From Fasciola hepatica (lineage: Eukaryota > Platyhelminthes > Trematoda > Plagiorchiida > Fasciolidae), in assembly GCA_948099385.1 (NCBI GenBank), contig CANUEZ040000024.1:26323001-26387000 (forward strand): a stretch of 64,000 nucleotides of DNA. Direction: 5' to 3'. Shown in pieces: positions 35,915 through 49,333 of this stretch. The position numbers and the translations under genes are program-made. Numbering within the stretch: the stretch's first letter is position 1; each line of letters begins with the position of its first letter. The notes beneath the pieces are model-generated. The model worked only from the letters and a program-made list of their open reading frames with translations. It searched no databases and had not been told where the DNA came from.

Positions 35915-38748
35915 ATGACATCGCTAAAGCAATTTGTGGAAGAGACTTGTTCCCGTATTTCACGTGGCACACCTTCATTGGACATCATATCAAATCTTGT
36001 CGATTATCCTCTCAACCCCGAAGCGCTCGAGTTTCACATTTCAGACAGCGAAACTGTACACTTTTATCAGCATCATCTCCCTGTTTTGATTGGGCTATTG
36101 ATCAAAGGATATGTAGTGGATGATGTCGTACCGATGAGTCTCATTGAGAGAGTTATCGCTAAGGGCAAAAGCGATGTCGTATTCACCTGTCTTTTCAACC
36201 AACTAGTTAGTGGTACTGTAAGAGAGCAACACAAGTATAATCTGCTTGCTGACACTTTTGAGGCTTTCATCTTCCAGTATCGTCGTATACCGCCCGTTTT
36301 CCAGATTGCTTCAACCCATGGGCCGGCTTTATCAGAAAACAAAACTGTGCTTGAAGATTTTCTCAGATCCCTAATCTCTCTTCCTTCTCGACTATCGAAC
36401 GTCTGTTGTGGACCTCTCGCTCTCAAAATCTTTGATAGATTTGCTTTCGTTGATGTGGTTCTTTCCTCTTTTACTCGTAGCAGTTGCTTCACAGAACTGT
36501 GTGGTGTCGCTATTGGTCAATTCGTTTTGTCTGGTAACGCACTAGAAGTGGCTAAGTTCATTTTGTCATCTGTTCGGAATCACTCTGAGTCTTTGTCCTC
36601 AGAAGAAAGAAATTTCTATGGCACTGCCCTCCGTTTCATCAAACCTGACTGTATTGAGCCTTTGATATCGAATATGTTGAAGGAGAGCCCACATCCAGAA
36701 TATATAAAGATGATTTTGAAGGACGTCTTTCAAGGCCCATTCGATCCGGTTTCTAATTATTTTTTGAAGGTCTTCAGGCGTATCATCTTTGTTCGGTATT
36801 TTCAAAGCGATCGTCTGTTACGCAATCTGTTCGGAACACTCAGTGGGATCGTTCGCGAGTTCTCTGATTCGAGTTCATATTTGATCAAAAAGGTTAACAG
36901 CGATCTAGGATATCCCATTGCACGTTTGTGGGCGGATGCCGTTTCAATTCAGAGAACTTCTGTGGAACAAAGATTGTATATTTCGCAAGCTTTTGCTTCA
37001 TGGTTTACTGACTTTTATATGCCACTGGTTGGTGCTTCACCGTCAGGTACTAATAATCCCGATTTGCTTTCCGACGTGCTTTTCGGGATTAGTAATCACT
37101 TGGCGAACGCTAGACCAGAGATTCGAACAATGGGTATGGTCTTCGGGGAGTGCATTCTAGAAATTCTGCCATTTGGAGTGAATTCGAATGGCGACTGCCA
37201 TCTGAAATTTGATTACGAGGAAACGGCTCTTACGCGAGCAATCAAATCGTCTTTTGTACCCTTGCCATCACTTGTCTATGAAGAGGACATGTCATTTCCG
37301 TTTACGCCGCCACGAGGTACAGTTTTTCTCAGTTGCTTTATTAAATAAGTGAATTTACCTGAAACATTTTTTTAAGTGTTTATTGTCTCTCAGTTCTCCT
37401 ATTTTCCAATTCATCAGACTATTGAGTTACTGTTTCCGACCTAATGAGCGCAATGATCCCAGTAGTGATGGACTTTGGTCGTGTGGTGTCTTTAAGTGGC
37501 TCTTGTTTTTCCCGAATCTCAATTAGAAGAAATCAGCCCATGAGCTGCTGGAATGTAACAACCTCGTATTTTTGTTCGGTGTGCATAGATTTTTCTCAAT
37601 AAGTTATCTATTTCGTTTGTTTTGCAGCTCCTCAGCCTGATGAATCCGCACCCAAAGTGAATGTTGGATCGGCCAGTGAAGTCATAGATTCGGATGATGA
37701 TGTAGATGATGCGGCAACAACAGATGACCTGCTGCCTCAGCTGCAGTCATTCACCAAATGTGGGGTAGCGTCAGCTGCTCTTGACACACGCAAACCGCGC
37801 TATCTACGCGAATGTCTGGACGGGATGCTTCTGGGTAAACCAGAGGATAATCACACTCGTCTAATTTGCTTCTCTGTTGCGGGCAGTCTTATTCGTGAGC
37901 ATCCTGGAGCTGCGAAGGAGCTAGTTGCTGAATTGACCAGTGCCTTACTTCACTCACAGCCAGTGATATCTGATGAAGCTTCGTTTAATGAAAGCCAACA
38001 CTCCGCACTTGTTGCATTGGGGGTAGTTGCTCCGAAAGACTACTCTCGTTGTCTTATAAATGAATTCATTCAACCCACATGTTCCTTTGGACTCCGCCAG
38101 AGGATCCTAACAGCCCTCACCGATGTGGCTTGCGAATTGTCTAATGTTCCCATAATGCCACTCGCGAACAGAATAAGTCATACAGCCCTTGATGGCGGCA
38201 GTCAATCATCTACCCAACGCGATAACCGTCCCATTCCTAACAACGGACAGCGCCAAAAACACAGCATCAATTCTTTTATCCCCGTTGCCGGTGATTTCTT
38301 CTTCCCTTTACTAAATAGTGTTCCACAGTTGCATTCCGCTTCACAGAAAGGCTATTTTGCCCATCAAGATGCTTCTATACTCACCCAGTTAATTGCCACT
38401 CTTGGCATCATATGTGCGTGTGCGCACTCGTCTCCCGCTCAGTGGCGTATGATGCATGAGTTTCTCGAACTCTTACCCATGGTCTATCGTCATTCAGAAC
38501 CAACCGTTCGGCAGGCGTCCTTGGTGGCTTTGGGAACCGTGATAACCACAATTCCCTCAGCAATACTATTTTCAGAATCTTCTCTTGATAGTCATGAACT
38601 TCCCAACTTGATGGAGTGGCTCGCACGATGTCTCACGCGTGAAACAGACAATGAATGTAAGGTGTTGGCTTCTGTTACCCTATCCGCGCTCATGGATAAA
38701 GCCGGTGAGGTTATGCCTTGTAGTAATAGCAATGCGATTGGTAACTGA
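35915..38748 (+). CDS. TELO2: TELO2 (TEL2), PIKK-maturation scaffold
   Basis: Two coding exons, 35915-37316 and 37628-38748, join in phase 1 over a 311-nt GT-AG intron to give 840 aa, close to the usual vertebrate length. The first exon is a helical-repeat N-terminal domain. The second opens with an acidic linker containing DSDDD (488-492), then RKPRYLRECLDGML, the hallmark start of the TEL2 C-terminal domain. TEL2 works with TTI1 and TTI2 to hand newly made ATM, ATR, mTOR and other PIKKs to Hsp90 in the cytoplasm. The DSDDD motif matches the CK2-phosphorylated PIH1D1 docking motif of TELO2. The ATG at 35915 follows a splice-acceptor-like TTTTTTTAG at 35886, so an upstream non-coding exon or trans-splicing is likely. 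No frame break is seen. Confidence 0.9.
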
Positions 38749-40736
38749 AGCTATCTGCCCCACAGCTTGTGTACATCAAAGTGACCCCGGAACAATATCG
38801 TTAAACATCTTTTGTCTGCATTTTCGACTATCTTATAAAAAAATCAATGACGAGATTGTCTACCCTCTTTCGTATCTTGGCGTTTGTTGCTGTTGTCATC
38901 GTTATGAGCCTGAGGTGGCACCGTCTATGTTCGTTTTTCTTTTGATAGCGTTCTTAAACCACCGAAGTACTTGCTTTGTATTGTGTGAGAGTGTTTAACG
39001 TATTTTGTTAATATTAGCTCTCAGCATGAACCTAGTTACTACCCCTAGCCGACGTGCTGGACAAAATTCAAAGTCGAAGCCACCAGCATATCAAACATAG
39101 TCGGACTGTTATCCTAATGCTTAAGTTGCTTATGTCGGTTCGACAGAAATGTCTACTAGTTAGTTTTTCAAGTCATTGACCTTATTTCATCAATAAACTC
39201 ACATGAAGGTGTAAAAAGCAGTTGGTTGGTGCCCCAATTGAAAGTACCGATCTGAGCTGTATCCGATTCATCGAAGACCTCCATTGGCAGTAAATAATTG
39301 GGGGATATGAGGGACGCGGTCATACAGAGAAGGGTCAGATTCCCCATGCCTGCACAAGTCTTAACTGATCATGCTGGCGAAACTACAACCAGAGTTACAG
39401 GGAGTAAGCGCCATGTTCCACCAAACTGCGTTCGTTGGAACACATAGTAAGCATGTTCTCGACCAAGTTTCTTTAGGCTGCTTTAGTTCCTGAGGTGCGT
39501 GGTAGGTTCTGACGGTTAAAGGTGGTCAATCCATGAGCTAGCAAAAAGCTATGATAATACAGACTGTAGTTCGTAGTTAAGATAGTCCGTAAGAGCCACC
39601 GTGGTTGATGATATCGGCGACACGGCAGCGTGTTTCGTTGAGCGCCGTAAGTGTATCCGCACTTTTTCTCCACTTGTTTAGTGATTTTGCCTTGGTTTAT
39701 TCTAGATTTTTTCACTACTGTTTCCAATAGGGTTTTATTATGGGGTAAGTTTATGGTCCGAGGTTGGTGGTTAGCCAAACAAAATAAAAACACTGGCTCA
39801 TTTGTTTACTTTCCACAGGTCTCAGAATCTACCGATATCGAATTGAGGTCGTAAGTTCAGTTTGGTTTCTGTGTGTATGGAAAGCCCGTTGTGAGATTAT
39901 TCCGTGTAAAATTATTAATTAAGGCTGTCCTTTCAGGAAGTGCAGAAAGGGATGCCTGGACTGGTCCGTCATCAGGTTTATTTGCCAGTTGGTCCTGCTT
40001 GCTGTGTAGAGAACGCGTTCAACAACCTCAGGCATCATTCCGCTCGTAGTACTTCCTAAAAGCTCGCAATTGCGTCACCGCATTCTGAAACTAGTCAACT
40101 GACACGAATTAGCACAGAATAACTAAACTATTGGTGTTATTCATTCGAAAAGCTCGGATGAGCTCGACTTTGTGCTGATCCATTTCTACAGGTGATGGAT
40201 ATCATGATTTTACAACCCGAGCAGATTTGCGACGAAGAGCCCATTTAGAGATGTCCTAATGTCAATTAAGGGAAATGTACCCTATCATATGAGGAAAGTT
40301 TGAACTCAAGCAGTTATTGAAAACTGCTTTCAGAGCTCGCCTATCTCCGGAGAAGACAGTTTTAAAAGTGCCATAGCAGACTGTGCAGCTGCCACAGAAT
40401 AGATGTTATTAAACATTCACTAAACTTCATGTAGGCAGTGGGCGAGAGTTTTTAACCTTGGCTAATCACGGTCATTCTCTCATCTGTATTGTCTTACCTG
40501 ATTTTTTAGTCTTTGATGTCTGCGAAAAATACACTGAAGTCCATCTGGAAGCCACAGTGCACGCCAATCTATACTGTACTCTTCAGTTCAACAGATTTAC
40601 CTGACTTAATGTCTCGTTATTTCACCACTTTTACACTAAGAATTTATGTCCAGTTTTTTGTGTGCAACCACATTCTGTTGCTTCTATCAGCCTGCATCTT
40701 ATTGTCAAAATTGAAGATCTGGTTTGTTTTAATGCA
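38749..40736. other. Intergenic spacer between TELO2 and TRIP13
   Basis: Stops in all frames, no recognisable motif. It contains the likely TELO2 3' UTR on the left. Confidence 0.5.
39192..39197 (+). terminator. Likely TELO2 poly(A) signal
   Basis: AATAAA about 440 bp after the TELO2 stop. Position and strand fit, but it is not proven. Confidence 0.4.
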
Positions 40737-40739
40737 GCA

Positions 40740-43700
40740 ATGGAAACAGAAATATCAATTACGCCATGTTCAGTCCCTATGGCGAATTTCCTGACGAGCA
40801 ACGGAAGGACCATCTCGGCGGCATATAGTTTGAATGTAACAAGGCCCATCTCGCCTTCACTTGTTTCGAATGGGAATCTTCCGTTTTCTTCATCGGGTTT
40901 GCAACCCAACGAGCGTCTTGTTCACGTGGAAGTCACTTTGCAACCATATTGTGTGGAAAGTTCCCCACTGATAGAGGAGCATGTCGTTCAATTCCTCCGT
41001 GGGTTAGGCCCTCGTCAAATTCCTACCGTTCTGAACAACTGTGAGAATCATTTTTCGTTGGTTTCTCTGGAAAATGTCAAACCGCAGACTGTCGAGTGTC
41101 TGAAAGAATGTGTTAGCAGTATTTACGTGAGTGTAAATATTTTTGTGTCAATTTTTAATATATTCCTTGTCCTGTTTTACTTATTCTACAAGGTGATAGC
41201 CATTCTGGCAGGCGACAAAAAAGGCTTTTAAAATCTGGGATAGCAGAAAATTAATAATGAAATTGACGAAAGCTCTGGAACCACTTAGGCCAGTAGATAT
41301 TGTCCTAGGCACTTCACGACAAATTGTCACCTCGCTGTCAAGACCGGAGTACAGTTCAGTTCAGTTCAGTTCAGTTCAGTTCAGTTCACACAACCATTGA
41401 CCATGCACTGGGTACAGCGGATTTGGTTGCTGTCTCTTACCGGGAGCCTCAATCGATGAAACAAGACTATGAAAAGAGCAAGTGAACTGCAAGTGGTGTC
41501 ATACAGTCGCTAAGGAAATTTTGTGATTACAAGAGTGCCACTGATCGCGACATCAAACGACATCCTCTAATGCACTCAACCACTGAGTTGGGACCCCACC
41601 AGAGGAGCCTAACGCGCTGCGTCTGGTCAAGTCCACTAATTCGGCTTTCCATACCTTTCCTTCACCTCATGGACTGGCCACCCTTATTCATTTTCCAACC
41701 ACTACCCACCTCAAGGAACAATGCGTGCCGCCTAATCATATCCGGGGGCATGCACAACACTTATCCCAACCACCTTAAGTGTTCCATCTAGTGATTTGGT
41801 TCGCGCGTGTAATACTTTGCACTTAGTCTCAGCATTGGCAATACGATGTTCCGGTCAGATGTGGCCAGCGCTATAAAGGCATCGTTTTTCGAATGCCGAC
41901 GGTTTTCGTATATCTCTCACTCGTAATGCCCAAGTTCGTAAACCATGAAGAAGAACTGGCCTGACAGCCGCTGATAATCTTGGTTTCACGGTAGCTTTTG
42001 CCGGCCGGAATGGTTTCATTATGCACAAAATAAGGTCTAGGCCATTAGGCTTACCGCTTATAGCCTGAGTGGGTTTTTCGATAACTTGCCTACCGACAAG
42101 CACAAAAGCAGTCCGGTAGATGTTTATTTGGGCTTAAACAAGTCTCCAAAAAATGTTATGACTTAAAAAAAAACACTGTACAGCCGTTTCATGTGGTTTG
42201 TCAGGAATGATCACCATTGCACATCCAGCGAACCCCATCTTGAACTCGAACCTGAGAGAGGGTTACCTGAGAGTTACCCCTGGGGACGCAAAGCCGAACG
42301 GGGCTGATTCTCTCCACGGGTTTACCCTCTCTCGAATCACAGAATATTTAAAGGGGCCGATTGTCTGTTCGTTTTTGTATATAGGCTTACATAATCGTTG
42401 CTCCAAAAATCTCTCCTAAGTTCACGTCAATAATAAACAAAGCAGAAAGAAAGATCGACACTGATAAGGCATCTACTCTTAGATTGCTAAATAATCAATG
42501 GCTTAGTACATGCGCAGTGAAGAAGAAGACTTCTCGAAGGCCTTCGAAGAATTCTTTTTCGTCGTTTACAGGGAGTTACCATCGGAGTAGTCTTTAGCGA
42601 ATTATGTTCATTCTGTCTCACTATGCTGTGATGGGGCTATTAGTGCTGATGACGATGATGATACCTTGTTTTTCTCCTTAACTGTCACCTAGATCGTATT
42701 GAGTGAGTCGGATGCCAAAGATGGATTCGATGCAAGTAGATCAGTTGACTTAAGTGTTGCCATCTTGGTTGTTCACTTGTTTCAAATGATCTCCGGTGAC
42801 GAAGCGGCCCCTGTTCACGAACTCCTGGAATTCGGATCAGAAACAATCAACGCGGGGACCGTATGGTTGCTCCCTTCGATGGAAATGCACGGTCTGTGGG
42901 AATCGCTTGTTTTTGATTCAGATATCAAATCTGATCTGCTGCAGTATGCTCAAACCGCTTTGCTTTTTGCAGAAAAACAAGTATTTTGCTACATTTTGGA
43001 CGTTACAATTCTCCCATTTAGGTGTGCGCATCAGTCATTTCGTGGAACCGGGTAGTTTTACTCTATGGTCCACCCGGAACTGGTAAAACGTCACTCTGTC
43101 ATGCTCTGGCCAACAAGTTAGCAATTCGTATGTCGAATCGATATAGCTCAACTAAGCTGATCGAAATGAACACAGTTAACCTAATGTCCAAGTGGTTCTC
43201 GGAAAGTGCTCGCCTTGTGGCACGCATGTTCGATGCAATCAAAGAATATTTGGATTCCCCTGATCATCTTGTTTGTCTTCTTGTGGATGAGGTGGAAAGC
43301 CTGACTGCAATGCGCAACTCGGCGATGTCCGGTGTCGAGCCCAGTGATGCGATTCGTGTTGTGAATGCCGTACTGACACATATTGATCAGGTTGGTTACG
43401 ATTTTTCCTAATCATCCTGTTCACACAGAAAGGCTACTATTCCCATCTTATATCTCAGATTTATATGTATAATCTGCTCGACTTTTGTACTTCTACTGCC
43501 TTTGATTGTAGAATTTCGCACAAGTAACTTTCTAGTTTATATCATGTGCTCTGCTCACAACACATGCTATTCTCTATACTTTTGGTCGTAGTTTGCTACC
43601 ATTATGGGTAAAAAGTGGTCGGCGTAATGTTATTGCACATAAGATAAAGCACCGTGGTAAGTTTTTCGACGTTCCATGTACAAATGGTTCGTTTTCATCC

Positions 43701-46700
43701 CCAAAGTGTTGTCTTCGAAGCTGATGTGCGTTCTTATAGAATGACAAAACATTCACCAATTTGGATGAAAGTACAACAAAGATTAACCAACCGACTTGTT
43801 ACATTCACAGTAATGAAGGCGGCTGGGTACTTTTCTCTACGTGACCTTAGAACCAAGTGAGGTAAAACAGTTACACTGAGAAAGGAACGTGGAACTACGG
43901 TGAACATTCTAACTATGATCCAGTCAACAGGTAGCGAACAAGCCAGTGTCTTCTCGAGCACCGAACCTTTTTACGTTCAAACCTGTGATTGCTCATCTTC
44001 AAATTTGGATATTTTCCACATTCTATGCAGTCACTGATAATGATTGTCTTTGCGTTTAGCCATATAGTTGCTCGTGATATTTCAAGTATATTCTGAATTG
44101 AGGTGTGTCGTGATCCCATGTGGTTTCTCTTCAGGTTTTCTTCATCATCTGGTACTCAGTCCTTGTCTGTATCTTTATGAAGCAGCTCCCATACTCGATT
44201 TACTGGTACTTGTACGCGACTATCTGCTAGAAGATGAGTCGGCTTCATGGATGTCGCGGACCATAGTTGGCCATACGCAGCGGTTGAAAGCGAGTTCGGA
44301 GCAGATCGTAATCCAGTTTTTCTTCCATTGGCGGGGACCATGGACCGACCGTAAGCCTTCGCATTTCACATCCTTCTGCACACTGCTGAACCAGGTTTTG
44401 AACTGGCCATCAAGGCAACATTGCCATCCAGGACAGGGTTCGGGACGGAGTGCTTGTTTAGTTAGTTCCGTTTCGGGTCACCGTGGAATGTGGCCCAGTC
44501 GCCGCAGTCGACAGCACTGGAGGAAGATGGATAATTCGTCACTTTCAGAGCACCGTCTTCTACCTTCGTACTCTGTCGCGTCAGTTTACTTTCGAAATAC
44601 GCCGCAGGCACTAGTGATCAAACACCGGCCTTCTGATATCCTCGGCCCTCATTGGCCAGGTTTCAAAGCCGTACCTGAGTACGGGGCGTTAGTGACACGG
44701 TAGATATGCACCTTAGTTTGTAGGCTAATTTCACTGCAGGCTCACAACACCCGTCAGCTGGAGAAATGCTTTCTCGGCGTTGTCTATGCGCAATATTAGT
44801 TCATCCTTCTCACCGTTTGGAAGCAGTGTAGAGCCTAGGTACTTGAATGATGGAGTGCAATCCATCAGTTGGTCATTGATGGATAGCTGTTGAGTTGATG
44901 GCCCTGGGTAGGTTGACATACTTTTGGACTCCTGGCCTAGTGAACGAATAGTTATCCCCTCAGAGGCCTTTCGAGTTTATCAAGCATCCTGTCAGATTCT
45001 ATTATCCTACACAGACGCCCCCGGTGAATTGAATCGAAAGCAACCTGGAATTCGAATAAACAGGCAACGGTTGGCTGCTGGAACGTGTAGCGATGCCTCA
45101 GTGTTCGACGTCGTGTGGAAAGTTGATCCATGCAGCCTTAGCCACGGTGGAAACTCCGTTGGTTCGGTCGGGTGTAGCAGTCTCTTGCAACAGAGAGGCA
45201 GTTGGATAGCAGCATGCAGAAAATCTTTGCAGCCACGTTGATCATGCTGACTCCCCTGTAGTTCTGACACACTGATTTGTTCCCTTTCTTGGGGATGGGA
45301 AGCAGAATAAACGTGCCCCAATTAATCGGAGAGACTTCTGCTATATGAAGTCAAACGGGATGTATAGTTTGTCGATCACGGACGACAGGCAACAATTTTG
45401 GACTCGTGGCATGTTGTCTTCTCCAGCGGACTTTCTCGGCATTGGCTAGCTGTGACGATTTCAGTTGTACTCGGTGGATCGCAATTGACACCATACTGCT
45501 CTGCAAGAACCAAGGGTTGTGGGTCCTCTGTGTGGTGTGAGGGTCGGTTGAGCAACCTACCGAAGTGTTCTGCCCATCGATCTTTCTTTTCCGCTCAGGT
45601 ATGAGCTGACCGACTGTGTCGCGTCGGAGCGACCCCTGCTTGTAGCGCCTACCTGGCGCGTTGCAAATGAGATGGAATAGCTTGCCGAAGTCACCAATCC
45701 CTGCTGCAATCTCCATTTTTTCAACTGCTTCCATCCAGTACCGCTTACGATCAGCCCTAGCGTTGCGTGAGGCCTTGCGCTGCAGTTGGCATCATTCGCC
45801 TGTTCCCGATATCCCTCCTTCGTCTGCTTTGGCGGACAGTTGTAGTGTGTCTTCGGAGATCCAGTCTTTTAAACACCATTCGGTTTTCCCGTGTTTTTTA
45901 AGGCAGCTATTCTAATCGTCAATTTGCTCATCGTCCGCTGTTTTCTACCGAGGTTGCAGTCGGTGGTATGTTGGTTTTTTTTTGAGTAATCGGATGGCGA
46001 TCTCACGTGGAGAGGCCTTTAGGCGCGTGAATAGATGGATTCTGAGGCGTGCACGACCACTGACGCGGTCTACATAATTTGCGTTCCCCGTACCTCGGCA
46101 GTGCAATCAACAGATTATCCAGAGCGGCTGCTCGTTGAATACATAAATTTTTTTTCGTCGAAGTGCGCAAACAAAATCAGTATCATGATCCGTTAGCCAC
46201 ATTGGTGATCCCGAAGTGCACGGACTCCAATTCGATATTCATAGCAGCATTGGCTTACATGTAGCGCTGCTTTTCCACTGGTTGCACTTTGTTAAGGTAA
46301 AACCAGAGGTGTATTTTCGAATGAAATTACCGACTGAGGCCTTCCTAATCATACCCCAATGACATGGGGAATTGAATAGCACAAAGGTCCACACCCCTCA
46401 CAGTAATGAGTAGCTCCATATTCTGTATTGCTTCGTATTCCACCGTCGCCTGTTCTCAAAATGCGGACTGGATATTGTGATGATCGCAATCTGCGGACTG
46501 AAATCAGAAGTCTCACGAAATGACACTGGAATGCATTTGTTTTTTAAGAATACGAATTGCGGCATGTTTATAGGGATGAAATGTGTACAGGTAAACATGT
46601 ACACGGTTATTTATTCATGAACAAGATGATTAGTTGACTCAAACGCTGTCACGTGTTGTAGAGGTGAATCATCTGCACTGCTATAATCAATATCCAAGGT

Positions 46701-48588
46701 TGCACTAGGATGAATCATACGCGCACGATATATTTGGCCACATATGAAAATGCATGCATAATGATTTGACAAATGAATAATGATTAGTCCATATTGGATT
46801 CTCGTATAACATGTGAGTAGGGCACAAAGTCATCACAGATAGTTGTTCGGTTTGAAGTCATTTTGAGTCTTTCTGTAGGGTTTCAGTGCGTAGTTGTCAT
46901 TTTGTCTCACCACTTTGTCTCCAGTCACAGTGGTTGAAGCGATGATGGAACTAGTTTCCATATTCATTGGTTAGAAACTGGCTACTGTGTGTCAGCTTAC
47001 TTTTCGGCGACCAATATCTAGACCAGATTGTGTACAAGTTGAGACTACATCGATCGGATCATTACTGTTTTGTCGAATTGCACTCGTTTTTTTCTCCGTT
47101 TCACCGGTGTTCTACTCGGTCGACTGTTCTGTGTTGTTCTTTTCTCCCGTTTGACTAAGTAAATCTAATTAGGTCGCTTTATTTACATCTTTTCCGAGTA
47201 AGCACATAAGGCTAACTATCCAATTCGTCCTACATCATTACTGCCGTTCTCCAGAAACTCTAACACGCCGTTCTTTATCAAATTGCCGTAGAAGGATCTC
47301 ATGAGATCAGGGGTTGGCAACCATAGCAAACGACTCGCCGTTGAATACACCATCATTTGTTCATATTAATTACTTAGTTATTTTCTTTATAACATCCTCT
47401 TTGTGGTGGCCGCTGAGGGCTCCAAAAAGACGGTCGTTATAATGAGCCAGATGACAGCATAACCGATCACTGCTCACTACCCAAGCCCTTTTCAGATACA
47501 GAATTAACTTAAGTCTCTTTTGCATTGTTGACCAGATTAAACGCTACCCGAATGTTTTGGTTCTGGCAACATCGAATGTTACTGGTGTGATCGATCCCGC
47601 GTTTCTGGATCGTGCCGATATTCGGATTTTCATCGGACCCCCATCTGCGCCGGCTATTTACACAATCTATCGGTCATGCTTGACCGAACTCATCCGTGTG
47701 GGGCTCGTTGATGAAGATGGTAGCAATCTTCTAAGTTACCAAGCTTTAGCCGCTATGCAGTTCACCGAAAACAAGGTAAGCATTTAAAGAATAATCACTC
47801 ATCGTCTGTTATAATGATAACAATCCCACAAATGCTCTGACCATTCATCTTTGGGTCTGAACTGTCTGCTGGTCACCCACCGCCTGTCCTTGGTAGTTGA
47901 ACTGACCGGATCTTTTGAGTACATTGAAAAGCGTATGATGAATAGCATCAATTCGTTGGCGAAGCTAAAAGACAAGCGTTGCATTGCTTCTGCTGCGTGC
48001 TTCGCCTCTAACACTTAACACGAAGTGGTGATATTTATTAAATGCTGGAATGTTAGTGTTTCAGACAAGTGTCATCTCAGCGTCTGTGGTATGGTAGCTT
48101 TGGTTCTCACATACGGTTATTGGTTCATTCTTTTTACTCCTGAATGTCATTTTTGTTTGTATTTGATCCCTATTCGGCTCATTCGTGATCAAATAATTGG
48201 TTCCACACAGATTAATCCCGCAAGCATTGATCTGTGGAACTTGGCCCAACGTAGTGTTGGTCTTAATGGAAGAACACTCCGCAAGCTACCACTTTTGGCA
48301 CACGCCTTTCATTTGAAGAAAGTCAGTCCCCGTATGCAGTCTGTCGTGCCATACGGCGCACGTGTTCACCTAGCTCCGCCCACGTCAACTTGTGATCCTT
48401 CTTCTGAGAAATCGGCTTTTCCCGTGAATCAGACACACTCAGACATGAACTCGTACGGACGTGTTTCCTTACACTCATTTATGCAGGCCCTCCAGAGTGC
48501 TGTAGATGCTCAATTCGCCGACACGAAAGCTCTTCAAGTGGCTTCTGCCAGCAATCGACTACTCAACAATAATTCCAAGAGGGGGTGA
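40740..48588 (+). CDS. TRIP13: TRIP13 / PCH2 AAA+ ATPase
   Basis: Five coding exons, all joining in phase 0: 40740-41126, 42693-42980, 43022-43390, 47536-47775 and 48211-48588, giving 553 aa. Landmarks are VHVEV near the N-terminus, [15 protein letters not shown], Walker A GPPGTGKT (241-248), KWFSES, Walker B LLVDEVES (Asp314-Glu315), [15 protein letters not shown], the sensor segment [15 protein letters not shown], and [16 protein letters not shown]2/TRIP13 with p31comet remodels HORMA proteins (MAD2, HORMADs) to silence the spindle checkpoint and control meiotic recombination. The protein is about 120 residues longer than the human one, from an N-terminal extension and a roughly 57-residue insertion near the C-terminus. 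The start follows an acceptor-like TTTTAATGCAG, so 5' splicing or spliced-leader addition is possible. The exon 3 donor is a weak GTTGGT. Confidence 0.93.
41353..41388. repeat. (AGTTC)n pentanucleotide repeat
   Basis: About seven units; the reverse complement is the (ACTGA)n/(GAACT)n tail of the CR1-like LINEs. It lies in TRIP13 intron 1. The flank to its right does not match the known LINE 3' UTRs, so the link is uncertain. Confidence 0.8.
41560..42110 (-). mobile_element. RTE-like fragment in TRIP13 intron 1
   Basis: On the - strand, 42103-41855 reads [27 protein letters not shown]...[13 protein letters not shown]. This is a weathered form of the RTE block RVYxAxVRPVLLYGxETWPLRxED...FxxRCLR. 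The rest has decayed. Confidence 0.6.
44100..46100 (-). mobile_element. RTE-like LINE relic in TRIP13 intron 3
   Basis: On the - strand, 45734-45351 reads [23 protein letters not shown], the linker before the reverse transcriptase. The RT centre is poorly preserved. 44919-44731 reads [32 protein letters not shown], matching the post-palm block seen at 29710-29810. Below 44700 a KVHIYRV... block and further C-terminal traces continue to about 44100. It lies inside the 4.1-kb intron 3 and opposite in orientation to the gene. Confidence 0.68.
46100..47535. other. Remainder of TRIP13 intron 3
   Basis: AT-rich intron sequence without recognisable repeat or coding signal. The acceptor TTGTTGACCAG ends at 47535. 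Confidence 0.5.
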
Positions 48589-48720
48589 TCGTTTTTTGGA
48601 GACACAACGGCAATCCACTGCATTTCCAGATTTTTGAGCATAAGTTACTGCGTTTTCCTGATGCATTCCAGAATTTCTTCAGATTGGCAATTTTTTTAAT
48701 ATTTTCTTTACTCGTTCTCG

Positions 48721-48726
48721 AATAAA
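48721..48726 (+). terminator. Likely TRIP13 poly(A) signal
   Basis: AATAAA 133 bp after the TRIP13 stop, a natural distance for a 3' UTR end. Confidence 0.6.
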
Positions 48727-49333
48727 ACTTATCAAAACGAACTTCTTCCCTCATGAAGTCATTCCAGAAATTTTGTTGCGGAATCATGGTAGGTCTGCGC
48801 GAACTATGGAGTCGCATCTGTTTTACAGAGGAATCATTTGCTACTAGTTCTGAGCAGTCTAGAATTTCCGTTTTGGATGTACATGACATAAGGGTGAGCA
48901 CCTTTCATGTGGATGCTCATCGAATTTCCCGACTTTGAATTTCCACATCGTGAATTGTACTACTAACAAGCAGCTCAACTGAGAACGTGATAATACTAAA
49001 ATCCGTTTTCCATGTGTCGGACATATGAGTTTAGGATACTTTTCTGTCCCTTCCGATAGTGTTTTGACCAGACAAATCCTAAATTAGCCCTAAAACTTAG
49101 GAGTCATTCTAGAATGTGTTTAAATGGTGATTTAAATTCGATGAAATTCTCCACTTAATTCGTTCCATTTTGAATTTTGACCAGTTTAGTCTGCCGTAGA
49201 TGCATCGGATGTTCGAAATGTTGTTCGCGAAATGCCAATCAGCTCAACGAAGGACTGTTCGCGCTCATGGTAACGACATCTTTGTTGAGCTTAATGCAGT
49301 CGTTGATGTTATTCACGACTTTCTTGGCGGCGT

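Noticed and set aside
38740..38748. Donor-like GTAACTG at the end of TELO2, implying another exon
   Set aside because: The conserved C-terminal helices are already complete and the total length matches the family, so the TGA at 38748 is taken as the true end.
41353..41388. CRISPR-like short repeat
   Set aside because: It is a plain pentanucleotide run without spacers in a eukaryotic intron.
44068..44703. 211-codon + strand frame inside TRIP13 intron 3
   Set aside because: It lies opposite the C-terminal part of an RTE relic on the - strand and has no motif of its own.
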